Shown here: positions 34,915 to 43,899 of the stretch, piece by piece
Position numbering within the stretch: the first letter of the stretch is position 1
How the letters are laid out: the number at the start of each line of letters is the position of its first letter
From: an uncultured Acidobacteriota bacterium
Lineage (GTDB): Bacteria; Acidobacteriota; Terriglobia; Terriglobales; Acidobacteriaceae
Assembly: GCA_903832055.1 (NCBI GenBank)
Contig: CAILAC010000016.1
Coordinates: 744,001-808,000 of the forward strand
DNA length: 64,000 nt
Direction of reading: 5' to 3'
The notes under the pieces: model-generated
Told to the model about the DNA's origin: nothing
What the model saw: the letters and a program-made list of their open reading frames with translations, nothing else
Databases searched by the model: none
Position numbers and translations under genes: made by a program

Positions 34915-35550
34915 ATGAAGACTTGGAATGGACAGCAGGGATTGCAGATCGTGGTTTTGGGAGTGGGTCTGGCGGCAACGGTGGGGCTCTCCGGTTGCCG
35001 GGTCCATGTGGACAAGGATTCGAGCGGCAAGGAAAAGACGGTACAGGTGGATACGCCTTTTGGCGGGATGCATGTGAATACCGACCAGACTGTGGCCTCT
35101 GACCTGGGGCTGCCGGTGTATCCGGGCGCGCAACTTGTGAGCGACGATGAGAAGCACAAGTCGGCAGACGTGCACATGGGGTTTGGCGAATGGCAGCTTC
35201 GTGTAAAGGTGGTCGCATACAAGACGGAGGACAACCGGGAGAAGGTGGCTGCCTTTTACAAGAAGGCTCTCACACGGTTTGGGGATGTGATTACGTGTCA
35301 GGGGGATATGCCGGTGGGCACGCCGACGGTAACACGGGAGGGATTGACCTGCAAGGAAAGCGATGCGAATGGAAAGGTGCACATCAACGAAACTGATTTC
35401 AAGAATGACTTTCAGTTGAAAGCTGGGTCAAAGCGCCACCAGCATATTGTTGGAGTGGAAGACGGCAAGCTGGGGAAGACGGAATTTTCTCTTGTGGCGC
35501 TGGACCTGCCGGCGAACCTGGGCAATGACGGGGACCAGAAGGAGCAGTAG
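34915..35550 (+). CDS. Predicted lipoprotein of unknown function
   Basis: 211 residues from the ATG at 34915 (GGTGGAGATC upstream). A short hydrophobic stretch ends in the lipobox VGLSGC, so the protein is probably lipid-anchored. The mature part begins with a basic/acidic strand (HVDKDSSGKEKTVQVDTPFGG), then LGLPVYPGAQLV and a domain with KVAAFYKKALTRFGDVITC. The YPGA segment recalls small acidobacterial envelope proteins, but no named family is certain. It is divergent from the FecR-like gene. Confidence 0.7.
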   Translation: MKTWNGQQGLQIVVLGVGLAATVGLSGCRVHVDKDSSGKEKTVQVDTPFGGMHVNTDQTVASDLGLPVYPGAQLVSDDEKHKSADVHMGFGEWQLRVKVVAYKTEDNREKVAAFYKKALTRFGDVITCQGDMPVGTPTVTREGLTCKESDANGKVHINETDFKNDFQLKAGSKRHQHIVGVEDGKLGKTEFSLVALDLPANLGNDGDQKEQ

Positions 35551-35586
35551 GCGGGCCAGGACGAGTCCAGCCCTGACTGGATTGCG

Positions 35587-36393
35587 TTGATTTGGGCAAA
35601 GTCAGAGGTCAAAGGGTATAGTTTGAGGCTGGGGACCTTTGTATTTGCGGGTCGAACAGACGGGGATGGATTGGAAATTAGCTGCCAGCGCTGTCATGAG
35701 AGTCTTCGCGAATCGGACCGCTATTGCCCGACCTGCGGACTGCCGCAACTGACGTATGTGCCGTCGGAACCAGCCCTGATTGCTCTTGGAGACGAAACGG
35801 GTTCGATACGAGCGATCGGTAATACGCAGGCCGTGCTGTTGGGCGGCATTGCGTGGCGACCGGCGTTGAATGCGGCAGCGATACTGGCGGTACCGGCAGG
35901 GGTCTTGTGCTCTGGTTTGACAGCACTGGGACAGTCTCTGGAACTGGTATGGATGACGGGCGCGGCTGCATGGGCGGTAGCGCTGTACGTGAAGCGGGCG
36001 CGTCCTACGTGGCTCTCGATGGGCGCGGGGGCGCGGATTGGCCTGCTCACCGGTGTATTTGCGAGCTGGATGACACTCGCCGTCAACGGCTCCGCGTTGT
36101 GGTTCGCAAGGTTTGTGCTGCACCAGGGCAGTCAGATGGACGCGCTGTGGCAGGAAAATGTGGAACGCAGCCTGGAGATGAGCCAGCAGATGATGGTCCA
36201 GATGGGCATGGCGAGTGTTCAGGTGGCGCAGGCGCAGCAACTGAATCGAGCGATGATGCTGTCGAGCGAGGGCCGGGCGGGGATTGCTCTGATGGGGTTT
36301 GTGGCAGGCGCAGCATTTTTGGCGGTGTTTGCTGCGGTCGGTGGAGCACTGAGCGCTAAATTGATGGCAAAGCGGGGCCGGCCGAGCGCGTGA
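35587..36393 (+). CDS. Zinc-ribbon membrane protein
   Basis: 268 residues as written (TTG at 35587); TTG at 35671, just before the ribbon, is another possible start. An N-terminal CxxC...CPTC zinc ribbon (CQRCHESLRESDRYCPTCG) precedes about four membrane helices. Between helices is a Met/Gln-rich loop (SLEMSQQMMVQMGMASVQ). Proteins of this layout are common and mostly uncharacterised. The gene follows the lipoprotein gene by 36 bp, so the two may be cotranscribed. Confidence 0.7.
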   Translation: MIWAKSEVKGYSLRLGTFVFAGRTDGDGLEISCQRCHESLRESDRYCPTCGLPQLTYVPSEPALIALGDETGSIRAIGNTQAVLLGGIAWRPALNAAAILAVPAGVLCSGLTALGQSLELVWMTGAAAWAVALYVKRARPTWLSMGAGARIGLLTGVFASWMTLAVNGSALWFARFVLHQGSQMDALWQENVERSLEMSQQMMVQMGMASVQVAQAQQLNRAMMLSSEGRAGIALMGFVAGAAFLAVFAAVGGALSAKLMAKRGRPSA

Positions 36394-36507
36394 TGCGCCG
36401 CTTTCAGGCCATACAATAGAGCGAAGTCTGCGGGACAGATTCAGCCGAATCCTGGCGGTATGAATCCTGCGATGGATCAGGACAGCACGAAGTCGAGAGA
36501 GTTTTTC

Positions 36508-37083
36508 ATGAGCGAAACGCCTGAAGCGAAGCACCCTGTATTGCGCGAGAAGGGCCGATTGATGTCGGCCTCTGAGATTGACCGGACGCTGGTGCGCCTG
36601 GCTCACCAGATTGTGGAGAAGACCAACGCGAGCGAAGGCTTGGCGCTGGTGGGGATCAAGCGGCGAGGCGTGCCTCTGGCAGAACGGCTGGCAGTGCTGG
36701 TGAGCGGCATTCTAAAGCGGCCGGTGCTGACGGGCGTGCTGGATATTCAGTTTTACCGCGATGACCTGACGACGCGCGATGTACGTCCTGTCGTAAGCGC
36801 AGGTGAGTTGGGCCTGGATGTGAACGGGCGCGACGTGATTTTGTGCGACGACGTGCTGTATACGGGCAGGACGATCCGGGCTGCGCTCGATGCCCTGTTT
36901 GATCATGGGCGGCCACGGCTGGTGCAACTGGCAGTGCTGATTGACCGTGGGCATCGCGAACTGCCGATCGAGGCGACTTATGTGGGCAAACATGTGCCAA
37001 CGAGCAGCCGCGAGATTATCGAAGTGAAGTTCCGCGAAGTGGACAACGACGAGCAGGTGCTGTTGGTCGAGAAGATCGACTAA
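36508..37083 (+). CDS. pyrR: PyrR bifunctional regulator/uracil phosphoribosyltransferase
   Basis: 191 residues from the ATG at 36508, with GAGAG 7 bp upstream; an in-frame ATG at 36460 is less well supported. The PRPP-binding motif VILCDDVLYTGRTIRAALDAL and the substrate region VGIKRRGVPLAERL identify PyrR. PyrR senses UMP/UTP against PRPP and binds pyr mRNA to cause attenuation; it may also make UMP from uracil. It leads the pyrR-pyrB-pyrC set (83 bp to pyrB). A PyrR binding loop was not recognised in the leader. Confidence 0.93.
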   Translation: MSETPEAKHPVLREKGRLMSASEIDRTLVRLAHQIVEKTNASEGLALVGIKRRGVPLAERLAVLVSGILKRPVLTGVLDIQFYRDDLTTRDVRPVVSAGELGLDVNGRDVILCDDVLYTGRTIRAALDALFDHGRPRLVQLAVLIDRGHRELPIEATYVGKHVPTSSREIIEVKFREVDNDEQVLLVEKID

Positions 37084-37166
37084 CTGGTTGCCTGACAGCG
37101 ACTGCAGTTGGCTTTGTATTCTTACCCGTTGTGCGAAGTGACTGAACCTGGTTCTGGTGTGCCATT

Positions 37167-38198
37167 ATGCCTTTGATTGCTGCTTCGACTGCGCGCCGTT
37201 CTCTGGTCAGACCGGCGGTGTCTTCATTTCCCATGCCCAATTCTGCGGGCTCGGTGATGTCGGTGAATTCTCTGACGGTGGAGTCGGTGAGCGAGATTTT
37301 GGCGCTGGCGACGCTGCTTGAGGGCGAGGACCCGCTCAAGCGCGCGACGCGGCTGGCGAAGCGGCGGATTGCGCTGCTGTTCTATGAGTCTTCGACGCGG
37401 ACGCGGACCAGTTTTGAGCTGGCGGCGAAGGGCCTTGGAGCGGATACGACGCTGGTATCTTCGCTGTCATCAAGCATCGAAAAAGGCGAGACGCTGAAGG
37501 ATACGGGGCTCACGCTGCGGGCGCTGGGGGCTGAGGCGATTATTCTGCGGCACCCTTCGTCGGGTTCGCCGTGGCTGCTGGAGCAGGAGACGCGGCTGCC
37601 GGTGTTGAACGCAGGAGACGGGATGCATGAGCATCCTTCGCAGGCGCTGCTTGATTTGCGGACGATTCTGGCTCACTTGCGGCCTGGGGTTGAGACGGTG
37701 ACGGCGGAGACGCTGGCCGGGGTGACGGTAACGATTGTCGGCGACATTTTGCATAGCCGGGTGGCGCGGAGCAATATGCTGCTGCTGCCAAAGCTGGGGG
37801 CGCGGGTGATCCTGTGCGGGCCGCCGCAACTGCTGCCTGCGGTGGCGGTAGAGGCCGGGCCGGGGATTGAAATTGAACGCGACCTGGCTACCGCGATGAA
37901 GCAGTCGCAGGTGGTGATGATGCTGCGCATTCAGGCGGAGCGGCTAGCCGGGCTGCAACTGGACCTCGAAGAGTACAAGACCAGCTACCAATTGAATGAA
38001 GCGCGGTTGGCGGAGCATGCACCGACGGCGCTGGTGATGCATCCGGGGCCGATTATTCGTGGGTTGGAGCTGACGGGCGAGGTGGCAGATGGGCCGCAGT
38101 CGGTGATTCTGGAGCAGGTGCACCATGGAGTGGCGATTCGAATGGCGCTGGTGGAACGGGCCCTGACCTTGGGCAATGCGACGGGGGGCCGGCAATGA
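37167..38198 (+). CDS. pyrB: Aspartate carbamoyltransferase catalytic subunit
   Basis: 343 residues as the longest frame; family members are nearer 305-320, so ATG at 37233 or 37257 is probably the true start. It contains the carbamoyl-phosphate loop FYESSTRTRTSFELAAKGLG and the HPSQALLD motif. It joins carbamoyl phosphate and aspartate to carbamoyl-aspartate, step two of pyrimidine synthesis. No regulatory pyrI gene is present. The stop overlaps the pyrC start by 4 bp (ATGA). Confidence 0.93.
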   Translation: MPLIAASTARRSLVRPAVSSFPMPNSAGSVMSVNSLTVESVSEILALATLLEGEDPLKRATRLAKRRIALLFYESSTRTRTSFELAAKGLGADTTLVSSLSSSIEKGETLKDTGLTLRALGAEAIILRHPSSGSPWLLEQETRLPVLNAGDGMHEHPSQALLDLRTILAHLRPGVETVTAETLAGVTVTIVGDILHSRVARSNMLLLPKLGARVILCGPPQLLPAVAVEAGPGIEIERDLATAMKQSQVVMMLRIQAERLAGLQLDLEEYKTSYQLNEARLAEHAPTALVMHPGPIIRGLELTGEVADGPQSVILEQVHHGVAIRMALVERALTLGNATGGRQ

Positions 38199-39532
38199 GC
38201 GTGATTCCAGGCGTGATTCTAATCAAGGGCGGTCATCTGATTGACCCGGCAGCGGGTGTAGATGGGCTGCGGGATGTGGTTTTGCGCGACGGCCGCGTGG
38301 CTGAGATTGCGGCGGCGGGCAAGGCCAAGGTGGATGCAGATGCCCAGGTGATTGATGCCAAAGGGCTGACGGTTGCGCCGGGTCTGGTGGATATTCACGT
38401 GCATCTGCGGGAGCCGGGACAGGGGCACAAGGAGACGATTGCGACCGGGACGGCGGCGGCGGCGGCGGGTGGATTTACCTCGGTAGCGGCGATGCCGAAT
38501 ACGGTGCCGACCAATGATTCGCCGGAAATCACGCGATGGATGCAGGCCCCGGAGCGGAAGGCGAGTGTGCGGGTCTTCCCGATTGGGGCGGCGACGCGCG
38601 GGCTGAAGGGCGAGGTATTGAACGACTATGCCGCGCTGAAAGCGGCTGGGGTCGTAGCAGTGACCGACGACGGACATCCGATATTGAAGGACAGCATCAT
38701 GCGCGAGGTGCTGAAGAATGCGACGCGCAATGGGCTGAGCGTCATTCAGCATGCGGAGGATACGCGGCTGACGGGTGGATGCAGCATGAACGCGGGCGTT
38801 ACTGCGTTCAGGCTGGGGCTGCGGGGAATGCCGCCGGAGGCCGAGTACGGGCTGGTGGAGCGGGATATCCGGCTGCTGAGCGAGTTGACGCGCGAGGTAA
38901 ACGGGCACAAGGTCGGGCATTTGCATGTGGCGCATACTTCGACGGCGCAGGCGGTTGCGGCTGTGCGGCAGGCACGGCGGAACGGGCTGCGAGTGACGTG
39001 CGAAGTGGCTCCGCATCACTTTTTGCTGACGGAAGAGCATGTGGGCGCGTATGACACGAATGCGAAGATGAATCCGCCGCTGAGGTCGGCAGCGGACCGG
39101 GACGCGATGATCCAGGGAATTATGGACGGGGTGGTGGACGCGATTGCAACGGACCATGCACCGCACGCCGCGCATGAGAAGGAAGTGGAATTTGAGCGGG
39201 CTCCGAATGGAATTACCGGCCTGGAAAGTGCGCTGGGCCTGAGCCTGCGCTGGCTGCATCATGAGTGGAAGATGCCGCTGGGGCGCGTGCTGAGCCTGCT
39301 GAGCGCGCAGCCTGCGGCGCTGCTGGGGCTGAAGGGGCGCGGGACGCTCACGGTCGGCAGCTATGCCGACGTGATGGTGTTTGACCCCAAGGCGGAGTGG
39401 GTGTTTCGCGCGAAGGATTCGCGATCGAAGTCAAAGAATACGCCGTTTGACGGCTGGACGATGCAGGGCAAGGTTCGCTGGACGATCAGCGAGGGGCGGG
39501 TTGTATTCAAGGGTGAGTCGGCTGTTGAGTGA
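38195..39532 (+). CDS. pyrC: Dihydroorotase
   Basis: A 445-residue class I dihydroorotase. It has the metal-binding DIHVHLREPGQ near residue 65, the HVAHTSTAQAV region and the DHAPH motif near 320. It closes carbamoyl-aspartate to dihydroorotate. It is translationally coupled to pyrB. Downstream about 140 bp carry no gene before the PepSY-like protein. Confidence 0.94.
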   Translation: MSVIPGVILIKGGHLIDPAAGVDGLRDVVLRDGRVAEIAAAGKAKVDADAQVIDAKGLTVAPGLVDIHVHLREPGQGHKETIATGTAAAAAGGFTSVAAMPNTVPTNDSPEITRWMQAPERKASVRVFPIGAATRGLKGEVLNDYAALKAAGVVAVTDDGHPILKDSIMREVLKNATRNGLSVIQHAEDTRLTGGCSMNAGVTAFRLGLRGMPPEAEYGLVERDIRLLSELTREVNGHKVGHLHVAHTSTAQAVAAVRQARRNGLRVTCEVAPHHFLLTEEHVGAYDTNAKMNPPLRSAADRDAMIQGIMDGVVDAIATDHAPHAAHEKEVEFERAPNGITGLESALGLSLRWLHHEWKMPLGRVLSLLSAQPAALLGLKGRGTLTVGSYADVMVFDPKAEWVFRAKDSRSKSKNTPFDGWTMQGKVRWTISEGRVVFKGESAVE

Positions 39533-39674
39533 ATCGCTTACTAGTTAGAGTTTGAGATCGAGAAGCAGCATTCTTTGGGAGCTTCAGGCTGGGTTAAGGC
39601 TTGGGGATTAGGGTTCATTTGAGCGTTACCTGAATGTTTGGGGCGCTCTGGATGAACTTCCCAGGGAGACGGTC

Positions 39675-40154
39675 ATGAAAATCCATGAGAATGCTGTTTT
39701 GTCGATTGCGCTGCTCACCGCCTTGTGTGCCGCGCCAGCGTTTGCCATAACCGAAAAGCCGATTGCGGTGAGGGACTTGCCGGCGGCGGTGCGGAAGACG
39801 ATTGAGAGCCAGGTAGGCTCAACCGGCGCAAAGATCAAGCACACAACGGTCGAGGTGGCAAAGGGCAAGACGATGTATGAGTGCGAGTCAGTGCGCGCGA
39901 ATGGCAAGGAACAGGATTTTGAGGTGGATGCGCAGGGGAAGCTGGGCGAGGTGGAGGATGCGGTGGAGTTGAGCGCCCTGCCGGCAGCGGTAAAGGCGGC
40001 AGTGGACAAGGCGATGGAGGGTGGCGGGGTGCTGAAGGAACTGGTTTCAGTGACCAGAGACGGCAAGCTCACCGGCTATGGCGCGACAGTGGCTAAGAAT
40101 GGCAAGTCGCGGGAGTATGAGATGGGACTGGATGGGAGACTGGCGAAGGACTAG
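39675..40154 (+). CDS. Exported PepSY-like protein
   Basis: 159 residues with a signal peptide (VLSIALLTALCAAPAFA) and PepSY-type repeats (LPAAVRKTIESQ...KGKTMYECESVRANGKEQDFEVD; LPAAVKAAVDKAM...REYEMGLDGRL). PepSY-like domains in exported proteins are proposed inhibitors or binding modules; the function here is unknown. GGGAGACGG supports the start. Its stop codon overlaps the stop of the convergent gene (shared CTAG at 40151-40154). Confidence 0.78.
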   Translation: MKIHENAVLSIALLTALCAAPAFAITEKPIAVRDLPAAVRKTIESQVGSTGAKIKHTTVEVAKGKTMYECESVRANGKEQDFEVDAQGKLGEVEDAVELSALPAAVKAAVDKAMEGGGVLKELVSVTRDGKLTGYGATVAKNGKSREYEMGLDGRLAKD

Positions 40155-40987
40155 CTCTTGCGCCGGTAGAGGACTTGGAAGTCATAGCCATCGTTGGCGG
40201 GGAAGAGTGAGTTGACGTGGCGCAGGCGTTCCGCGAGGGCTGGGGCGGCCAGCAGCGGGTATTCACGCTCGCGGAGGTCGTGGTAGTCGAAGTCGAGCGC
40301 GAGGGAGAGCATGTATATGGCGAGGGAGTCTGAAAATGCTGACTCCTCGTAATTTTTGCGTGCTCGCTCGCCCAATTCGCGCGAGGGAGGCACGGCGGCG
40401 CCCTCGGCGTTGGTGACGGGCGCGGTGGAGTCGAGAGCGCGGCGGCGGGTTTCCCAGGCATCCTGGCTGGTTTCTCCGCGGACGGCGGCCTGGGCCTGGG
40501 ACCAGGTGAGGAGGGCGAAGCTTTCGGGCACTCCGGCGGCGTCGACGAAGTTGTGGGCGACGTTGATGAAGAACTCGAAGGCGAGGCCAAAGCGGTCTTC
40601 GACGAGACGGGTGGAGAGAAAGACGGCTTCGACGGGACCGATGGTTGCGTTGCGGTGGCAGATGGCGCGGTCGCCGAGATCGACGGTGTAGGTTGGCGCG
40701 GCGACGATGCCGCCCTCGCCCTCACCCTCAACCATGACGAGAGGGACGAAGTAGTAGCAGCGTTTTTCGAGAGCTGGAGCCAGGGTGCGGGGAACCGCGG
40801 CGACGAGGCGCTCGAGTTCGGGCTGGGTGATGCGGGTTTCTCCCCAGGCGGCGTAGCGCAGGCCATTGACAGCGACGGATGCGGGGGTTTCAGCGGCGAT
40901 TTTTTCAGTCGACCAGGTACCTGCGGGCGGCAGCGGAGCCGGGGTGGTTTCAGCGGCGGGGAAGACGGCTTGTACGGGAATAGACAC
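40151..40987 (-). CDS. Conserved-looking hypothetical protein
   Basis: A 278-residue, apparently soluble protein without signal peptide or recognised domain. Recurring aromatic/charged segments such as YTVDLGDRAICHRNATIGPV, FEFFINVAHNFVDAAGVPE and YHDLREREYPLLAAPALAERL suggest a folded globular protein. Codon use follows the local G-rich + strand bias. It converges on the PepSY-like gene, and its 5-prime end lies 64 bp from the divergent small membrane protein. It could be an acidobacterial lineage-specific enzyme or binding protein; no function is assigned. Confidence 0.55.
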   Translation of the reverse strand: MSIPVQAVFPAAETTPAPLPPAGTWSTEKIAAETPASVAVNGLRYAAWGETRITQPELERLVAAVPRTLAPALEKRCYYFVPLVMVEGEGEGGIVAAPTYTVDLGDRAICHRNATIGPVEAVFLSTRLVEDRFGLAFEFFINVAHNFVDAAGVPESFALLTWSQAQAAVRGETSQDAWETRRRALDSTAPVTNAEGAAVPPSRELGERARKNYEESAFSDSLAIYMLSLALDFDYHDLREREYPLLAAPALAERLRHVNSLFPANDGYDFQVLYRRKS

Positions 40988-41051
40988 GACTCCTTATACT
41001 AAATTGAGCGGGGGACCTGTGCGTGATCTGGGTTCTGCTGAGGAGCTGGAA

Positions 41052-41357
41052 ATGGCGATTGGAGCAGCGGTCAAAGGCGCGGGGCAAGGGGGCGGGCGGT
41101 TTCTGGGCTTTCCGTTGGAGGGATTTGGCTTCTTCACCAGCCTGCTGCTGACAGCGACGTCGGGGTTCCTGGCGTTTTTTCTGGTGACGGCAATGGCTAT
41201 TTTCGGGCTGCTGATCTGGAACCTGGGAATGCATCACTCGGTTAATTTTGCGAATAGCTACATTTATTTTGGGCTTCCAGCTGCCATCGTGGTTTGGGTG
41301 GTGGCGATGGGAGTGTTTGGAACGCTGTGGATTCGAGCGAAGATTACAGCGAAGTAG
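41052..41357 (+). CDS. Small two-helix membrane protein
   Basis: 101 residues from the ATG at 41052 (AGGAG with GCTGGAA spacing). Two long hydrophobic segments (FFTSLLLTATSGFLAFFLVTAMAIFGLLIW and FGLPAAIVVWVVAMGVFGTLWI) suggest two helices. No family is recognised. It ends 28 bp before the PBP4 gene and may be cotranscribed with it. Longer upstream frames from 40866 overlap the divergent gene and are unlikely. Confidence 0.6.
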   Translation: MAIGAAVKGAGQGGGRFLGFPLEGFGFFTSLLLTATSGFLAFFLVTAMAIFGLLIWNLGMHHSVNFANSYIYFGLPAAIVVWVVAMGVFGTLWIRAKITAK

Positions 41358-41385
41358 GGCGGGTAGAAGGAATTAGACTCGGGGC

Positions 41386-42993
41386 ATGAAATTTGTGTTT
41401 CGAATGGTCTCGGGTTTTGGAGCATCCCTGCTCCTGGTAGTCTGGCTGGCGCTTGCTGCGGATGGGTTTGCGCAGACGACAGCCAACGCTGACGAAAAGC
41501 TGAAAGTTGCGATGGAGGCTCTGCTGGCAGAGCCGGCGCTGGGTCATGCGCATTTTGGCATCAGCGTAGTCGGGCTGGACGGGCACCGCATTTATGGGCT
41601 GGATGAGGGGCGGCTCTTTCTGCCTGCTTCGAATACCAAACTGGTTACCACAGCTGCGGCCTTTGCCCTGTTACCGGTTGACCGGCTGACGTGGACGACG
41701 AACCTGGTGGCTGGCGGGCCGCTCGATGCGCACGGTGAGTTGGATGGCGACCTGGTGCTGCTGGGGTCGGGCGATCCGACGATGAGCGGACGGGTTTACC
41801 CGTACAAGGCTAAATCTGAAAGCAAGAGCACGGGGGAAGCCGCGCCCCGACCCCTGGCGGCGCTTGAGGCGATGGCGGATGCGGTGGTGAAGGCGGGAAT
41901 CCGGCGGGTGGTGGGCGATGTGGTGGGGGATGACACGTTTTATGTGAATGAGCCGTATGGGACGGGGTGGAGTTGGGATGATCTGATGTGGAGTTTTGGC
42001 GCCCCGGTATCGGCATTGACGGTGAACGACAACATGGTGGGGCTGCGGTTGACGCCGGGGGGAACGGAATGGATGCCGGAAGTTCCTTATTACAGGCTGG
42101 ATGGGGCGATGGCCTTTGCGGCGAAGGGGGAGAAGGCGGAGGCAGGTGTAGGGCCGGGATTTGGGCCGGGACTCGACCGGCGGCCGGGGTCGCTGGTGGT
42201 GCGGGTGTGGGGAATGGGATCTGCGGAGGGGTTTCACACAAACCTGGCGGTGGAGGACCCGGCGGAGTTTGCGGCGTTGGCGCTGAAGGGGATGCTGGAG
42301 GCGCGCGGGGTGACGGTGACGGGAGGAGCGCGGGCCCTGCATCACAATTCGACGGCGACGGGAGAGTTTGCAGAGGCGCAGAGGGAGCCGGTTGCGTTGG
42401 AAAAGCTGAGTTTGGCGACGGTGGCTGCGCCGTTGGGAGGGCGGCAGGTGGTGGCTACGCATGTTTCTGTGCCGGTGGTCGAGGACCTGACTTTGACCAA
42501 CAAGGTCAGCCAGAATTTGCATGCTGAGTTGACGCTGCGGCTGCTGGGGAAGGAAGTTGCGGGAGACGGCAGCTTTGTTGGGGGTGCGCGGGTGGTGCGG
42601 CAGTTTTTGCTGGGTGCAGGAGTGGGAGCGGAGGATTTCTTTTTGTATGACGGGTCGGGAATGAGCTCGAATAACATGATCGCTCCACGGGCGCTGACAA
42701 CGCTGCTGGTGTATGCAGCGGGGCAGCCGTGGGGAGCGGGCTGGAAGGCAACGCTGCCGATTGGCGGGGTGGATGGGACGCTCGCGGGGCGATTTACCTC
42801 TTCGCCGCTCAAGGGAAGGCTGTTTGCGAAGACGGGTACGCACAGCGAGGGGAATGCGCTCAGTGGGTACATGGTGGGGGCGAGCGGGAAGACGATGGCG
42901 TTTTCGATTCTGGTGGATGGGCATTTGCCGGGGAGTGACGCGGAGATCAGGGCGATTGATCGCATCTGTGAGTTGATTGGGCAGATGGAGTAG
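41386..42993 (+). CDS. dacB: D-alanyl-D-alanine carboxypeptidase/endopeptidase (PBP4, S13)
   Basis: 535 residues with a signal peptide (residues about 1-29, ending GFAQT). The penicillin-binding motifs are present: SxxK as ASNTK near residue 82, SxN as SSN near 425 and KTG near 482 ([10 protein letters not shown]). It trims or cleaves peptidoglycan crosslinks in the periplasm. Several gaps between motifs are larger than in the E. coli enzyme, with a Lys/Ser-rich insert ([15 protein letters not shown]). It is not near other cell-wall genes. Confidence 0.9.
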   Translation: MKFVFRMVSGFGASLLLVVWLALAADGFAQTTANADEKLKVAMEALLAEPALGHAHFGISVVGLDGHRIYGLDEGRLFLPASNTKLVTTAAAFALLPVDRLTWTTNLVAGGPLDAHGELDGDLVLLGSGDPTMSGRVYPYKAKSESKSTGEAAPRPLAALEAMADAVVKAGIRRVVGDVVGDDTFYVNEPYGTGWSWDDLMWSFGAPVSALTVNDNMVGLRLTPGGTEWMPEVPYYRLDGAMAFAAKGEKAEAGVGPGFGPGLDRRPGSLVVRVWGMGSAEGFHTNLAVEDPAEFAALALKGMLEARGVTVTGGARALHHNSTATGEFAEAQREPVALEKLSLATVAAPLGGRQVVATHVSVPVVEDLTLTNKVSQNLHAELTLRLLGKEVAGDGSFVGGARVVRQFLLGAGVGAEDFFLYDGSGMSSNNMIAPRALTTLLVYAAGQPWGAGWKATLPIGGVDGTLAGRFTSSPLKGRLFAKTGTHSEGNALSGYMVGASGKTMAFSILVDGHLPGSDAEIRAIDRICELIGQME

Positions 42994-43022
42994 CTACCGG
43001 TGACTTGGTATCATCGGGACAG

Positions 43023-43397
43023 ATGATTTTGCGTCCATTACATTTGAGGTTTCGCGAAGTTGAGGCAGCCTGCCTGATGGCTGCTTTGGCCTTTGGCATC
43101 GCAGGCTGCAAGCCGCTGCCGCCTTCAAAGGACCCTTCGCTGTTTACAGCGGAGGAGGCGCAGGGGGCCGAAGTGTATCGGGTCTACTGCGCGCGGTGCC
43201 ACTACCCGACGACGACGCAGGGATTGAAGGGGCCTGGATTGCAGGCCCTGACCAAGGTAAAGGCCATGCCCTCAGGTGCGCCGCCGACCGATGAGCGTCT
43301 GACCCAGACGATCAAGTACGGGCATGGAATGATGCCTGCCACGCAGATCAGCGATGACGATCTGCAACCGCTGCTGGCTTACCTGAAGACGCTATGA
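43023..43397 (+). CDS. Monohaem cytochrome c lipoprotein
   Basis: 124 residues from the ATG at 43023. A lipobox (FGIAGC) follows a short hydrophobic stretch. One haem site CARCH and a distal methionine region GHGMMPATQISDDDLQPLLAYL identify a class I cytochrome c. It should carry electrons on the outer face of the membrane. The following gene overlaps by 4 bp and encodes a membrane protein, suggesting a two-gene unit. No oxidase genes are present. Confidence 0.85.
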   Translation: MILRPLHLRFREVEAACLMAALAFGIAGCKPLPPSKDPSLFTAEEAQGAEVYRVYCARCHYPTTTQGLKGPGLQALTKVKAMPSGAPPTDERLTQTIKYGHGMMPATQISDDDLQPLLAYLKTL

Positions 43398-43810
43398 CGA
43401 ACGCGACAGGCGGCAATTCGATTGACCGGCCGGAGAAAGACGAAGAGTCAGCAGCAATCACACCTGTTCAGTTTGAGAAGGACGGGAAGGTGATTCCGCT
43501 GCCCGGTGTGGTGGCGATTGGGCTGTACATGCTGGTGCTGGCCGCGGTGGTGAGCTTTGGCGTGGTGGGCGGACACTATCCGCCGCTTTTCCTGGTGATG
43601 GCTGCGCTGTTTGTGCTGGCGAGCTTTGGGTTGCTGCGGATGTTTCGCTGGGCTTGGGCGCTGACGCTTTCGGCCGTATTTTTATTGATGGTCTATAACC
43701 TCTGGCTCTTTTTGGAACAGCAGCAGGCACCGGGAGCGATCCAGGGATTGCTGAACATGGTTTTCTTTCTTTATTTAGTGCGGGTGGATGTTCGGTCGCG
43801 GTTGCGATAG
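43394..43810 (+). CDS. Small membrane protein coupled to cytochrome c
   Basis: 138 residues with a charged N-terminus (about 45 residues) and four hydrophobic segments (VVAIGLYMLVLAAVVSFGVVG, LFLVMAALFVLASFGLLRMF, WALTLSAVFLLMVYNLWLF, AIQGLLNMVFFLYLVRV). The ATGA overlap with the cytochrome stop indicates coupled translation. No family is recognised; it could anchor or accept electrons from the cytochrome, but no haem or iron motif is visible. Confidence 0.7.
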   Translation: MTNATGGNSIDRPEKDEESAAITPVQFEKDGKVIPLPGVVAIGLYMLVLAAVVSFGVVGGHYPPLFLVMAALFVLASFGLLRMFRWAWALTLSAVFLLMVYNLWLFLEQQQAPGAIQGLLNMVFFLYLVRVDVRSRLR

Positions 43811-43812
43811 CG

Positions 43813-43874
43813 CGCAGTGTGAGTTTGACGTGTGAAGTGTGAGTGTGAAAAGCAGATTCGCTTCAGGAATGACC
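43813..43874 (-). repeat. Degenerate REP-like repeat
   Basis: The reverse-oriented copy AGCAGATTCGCTTCAGGAAT (43851-43870) with ATGAC after it is preceded by a TGTGAAGTGTGAGTGTGAAA tract. The same tract-next-to-palindrome arrangement follows the copy at 6914. Mutations have weakened the palindrome. Confidence 0.55.
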
Positions 43875-43899
43875 GATAAACAGGGCAAGGACTGACTGG

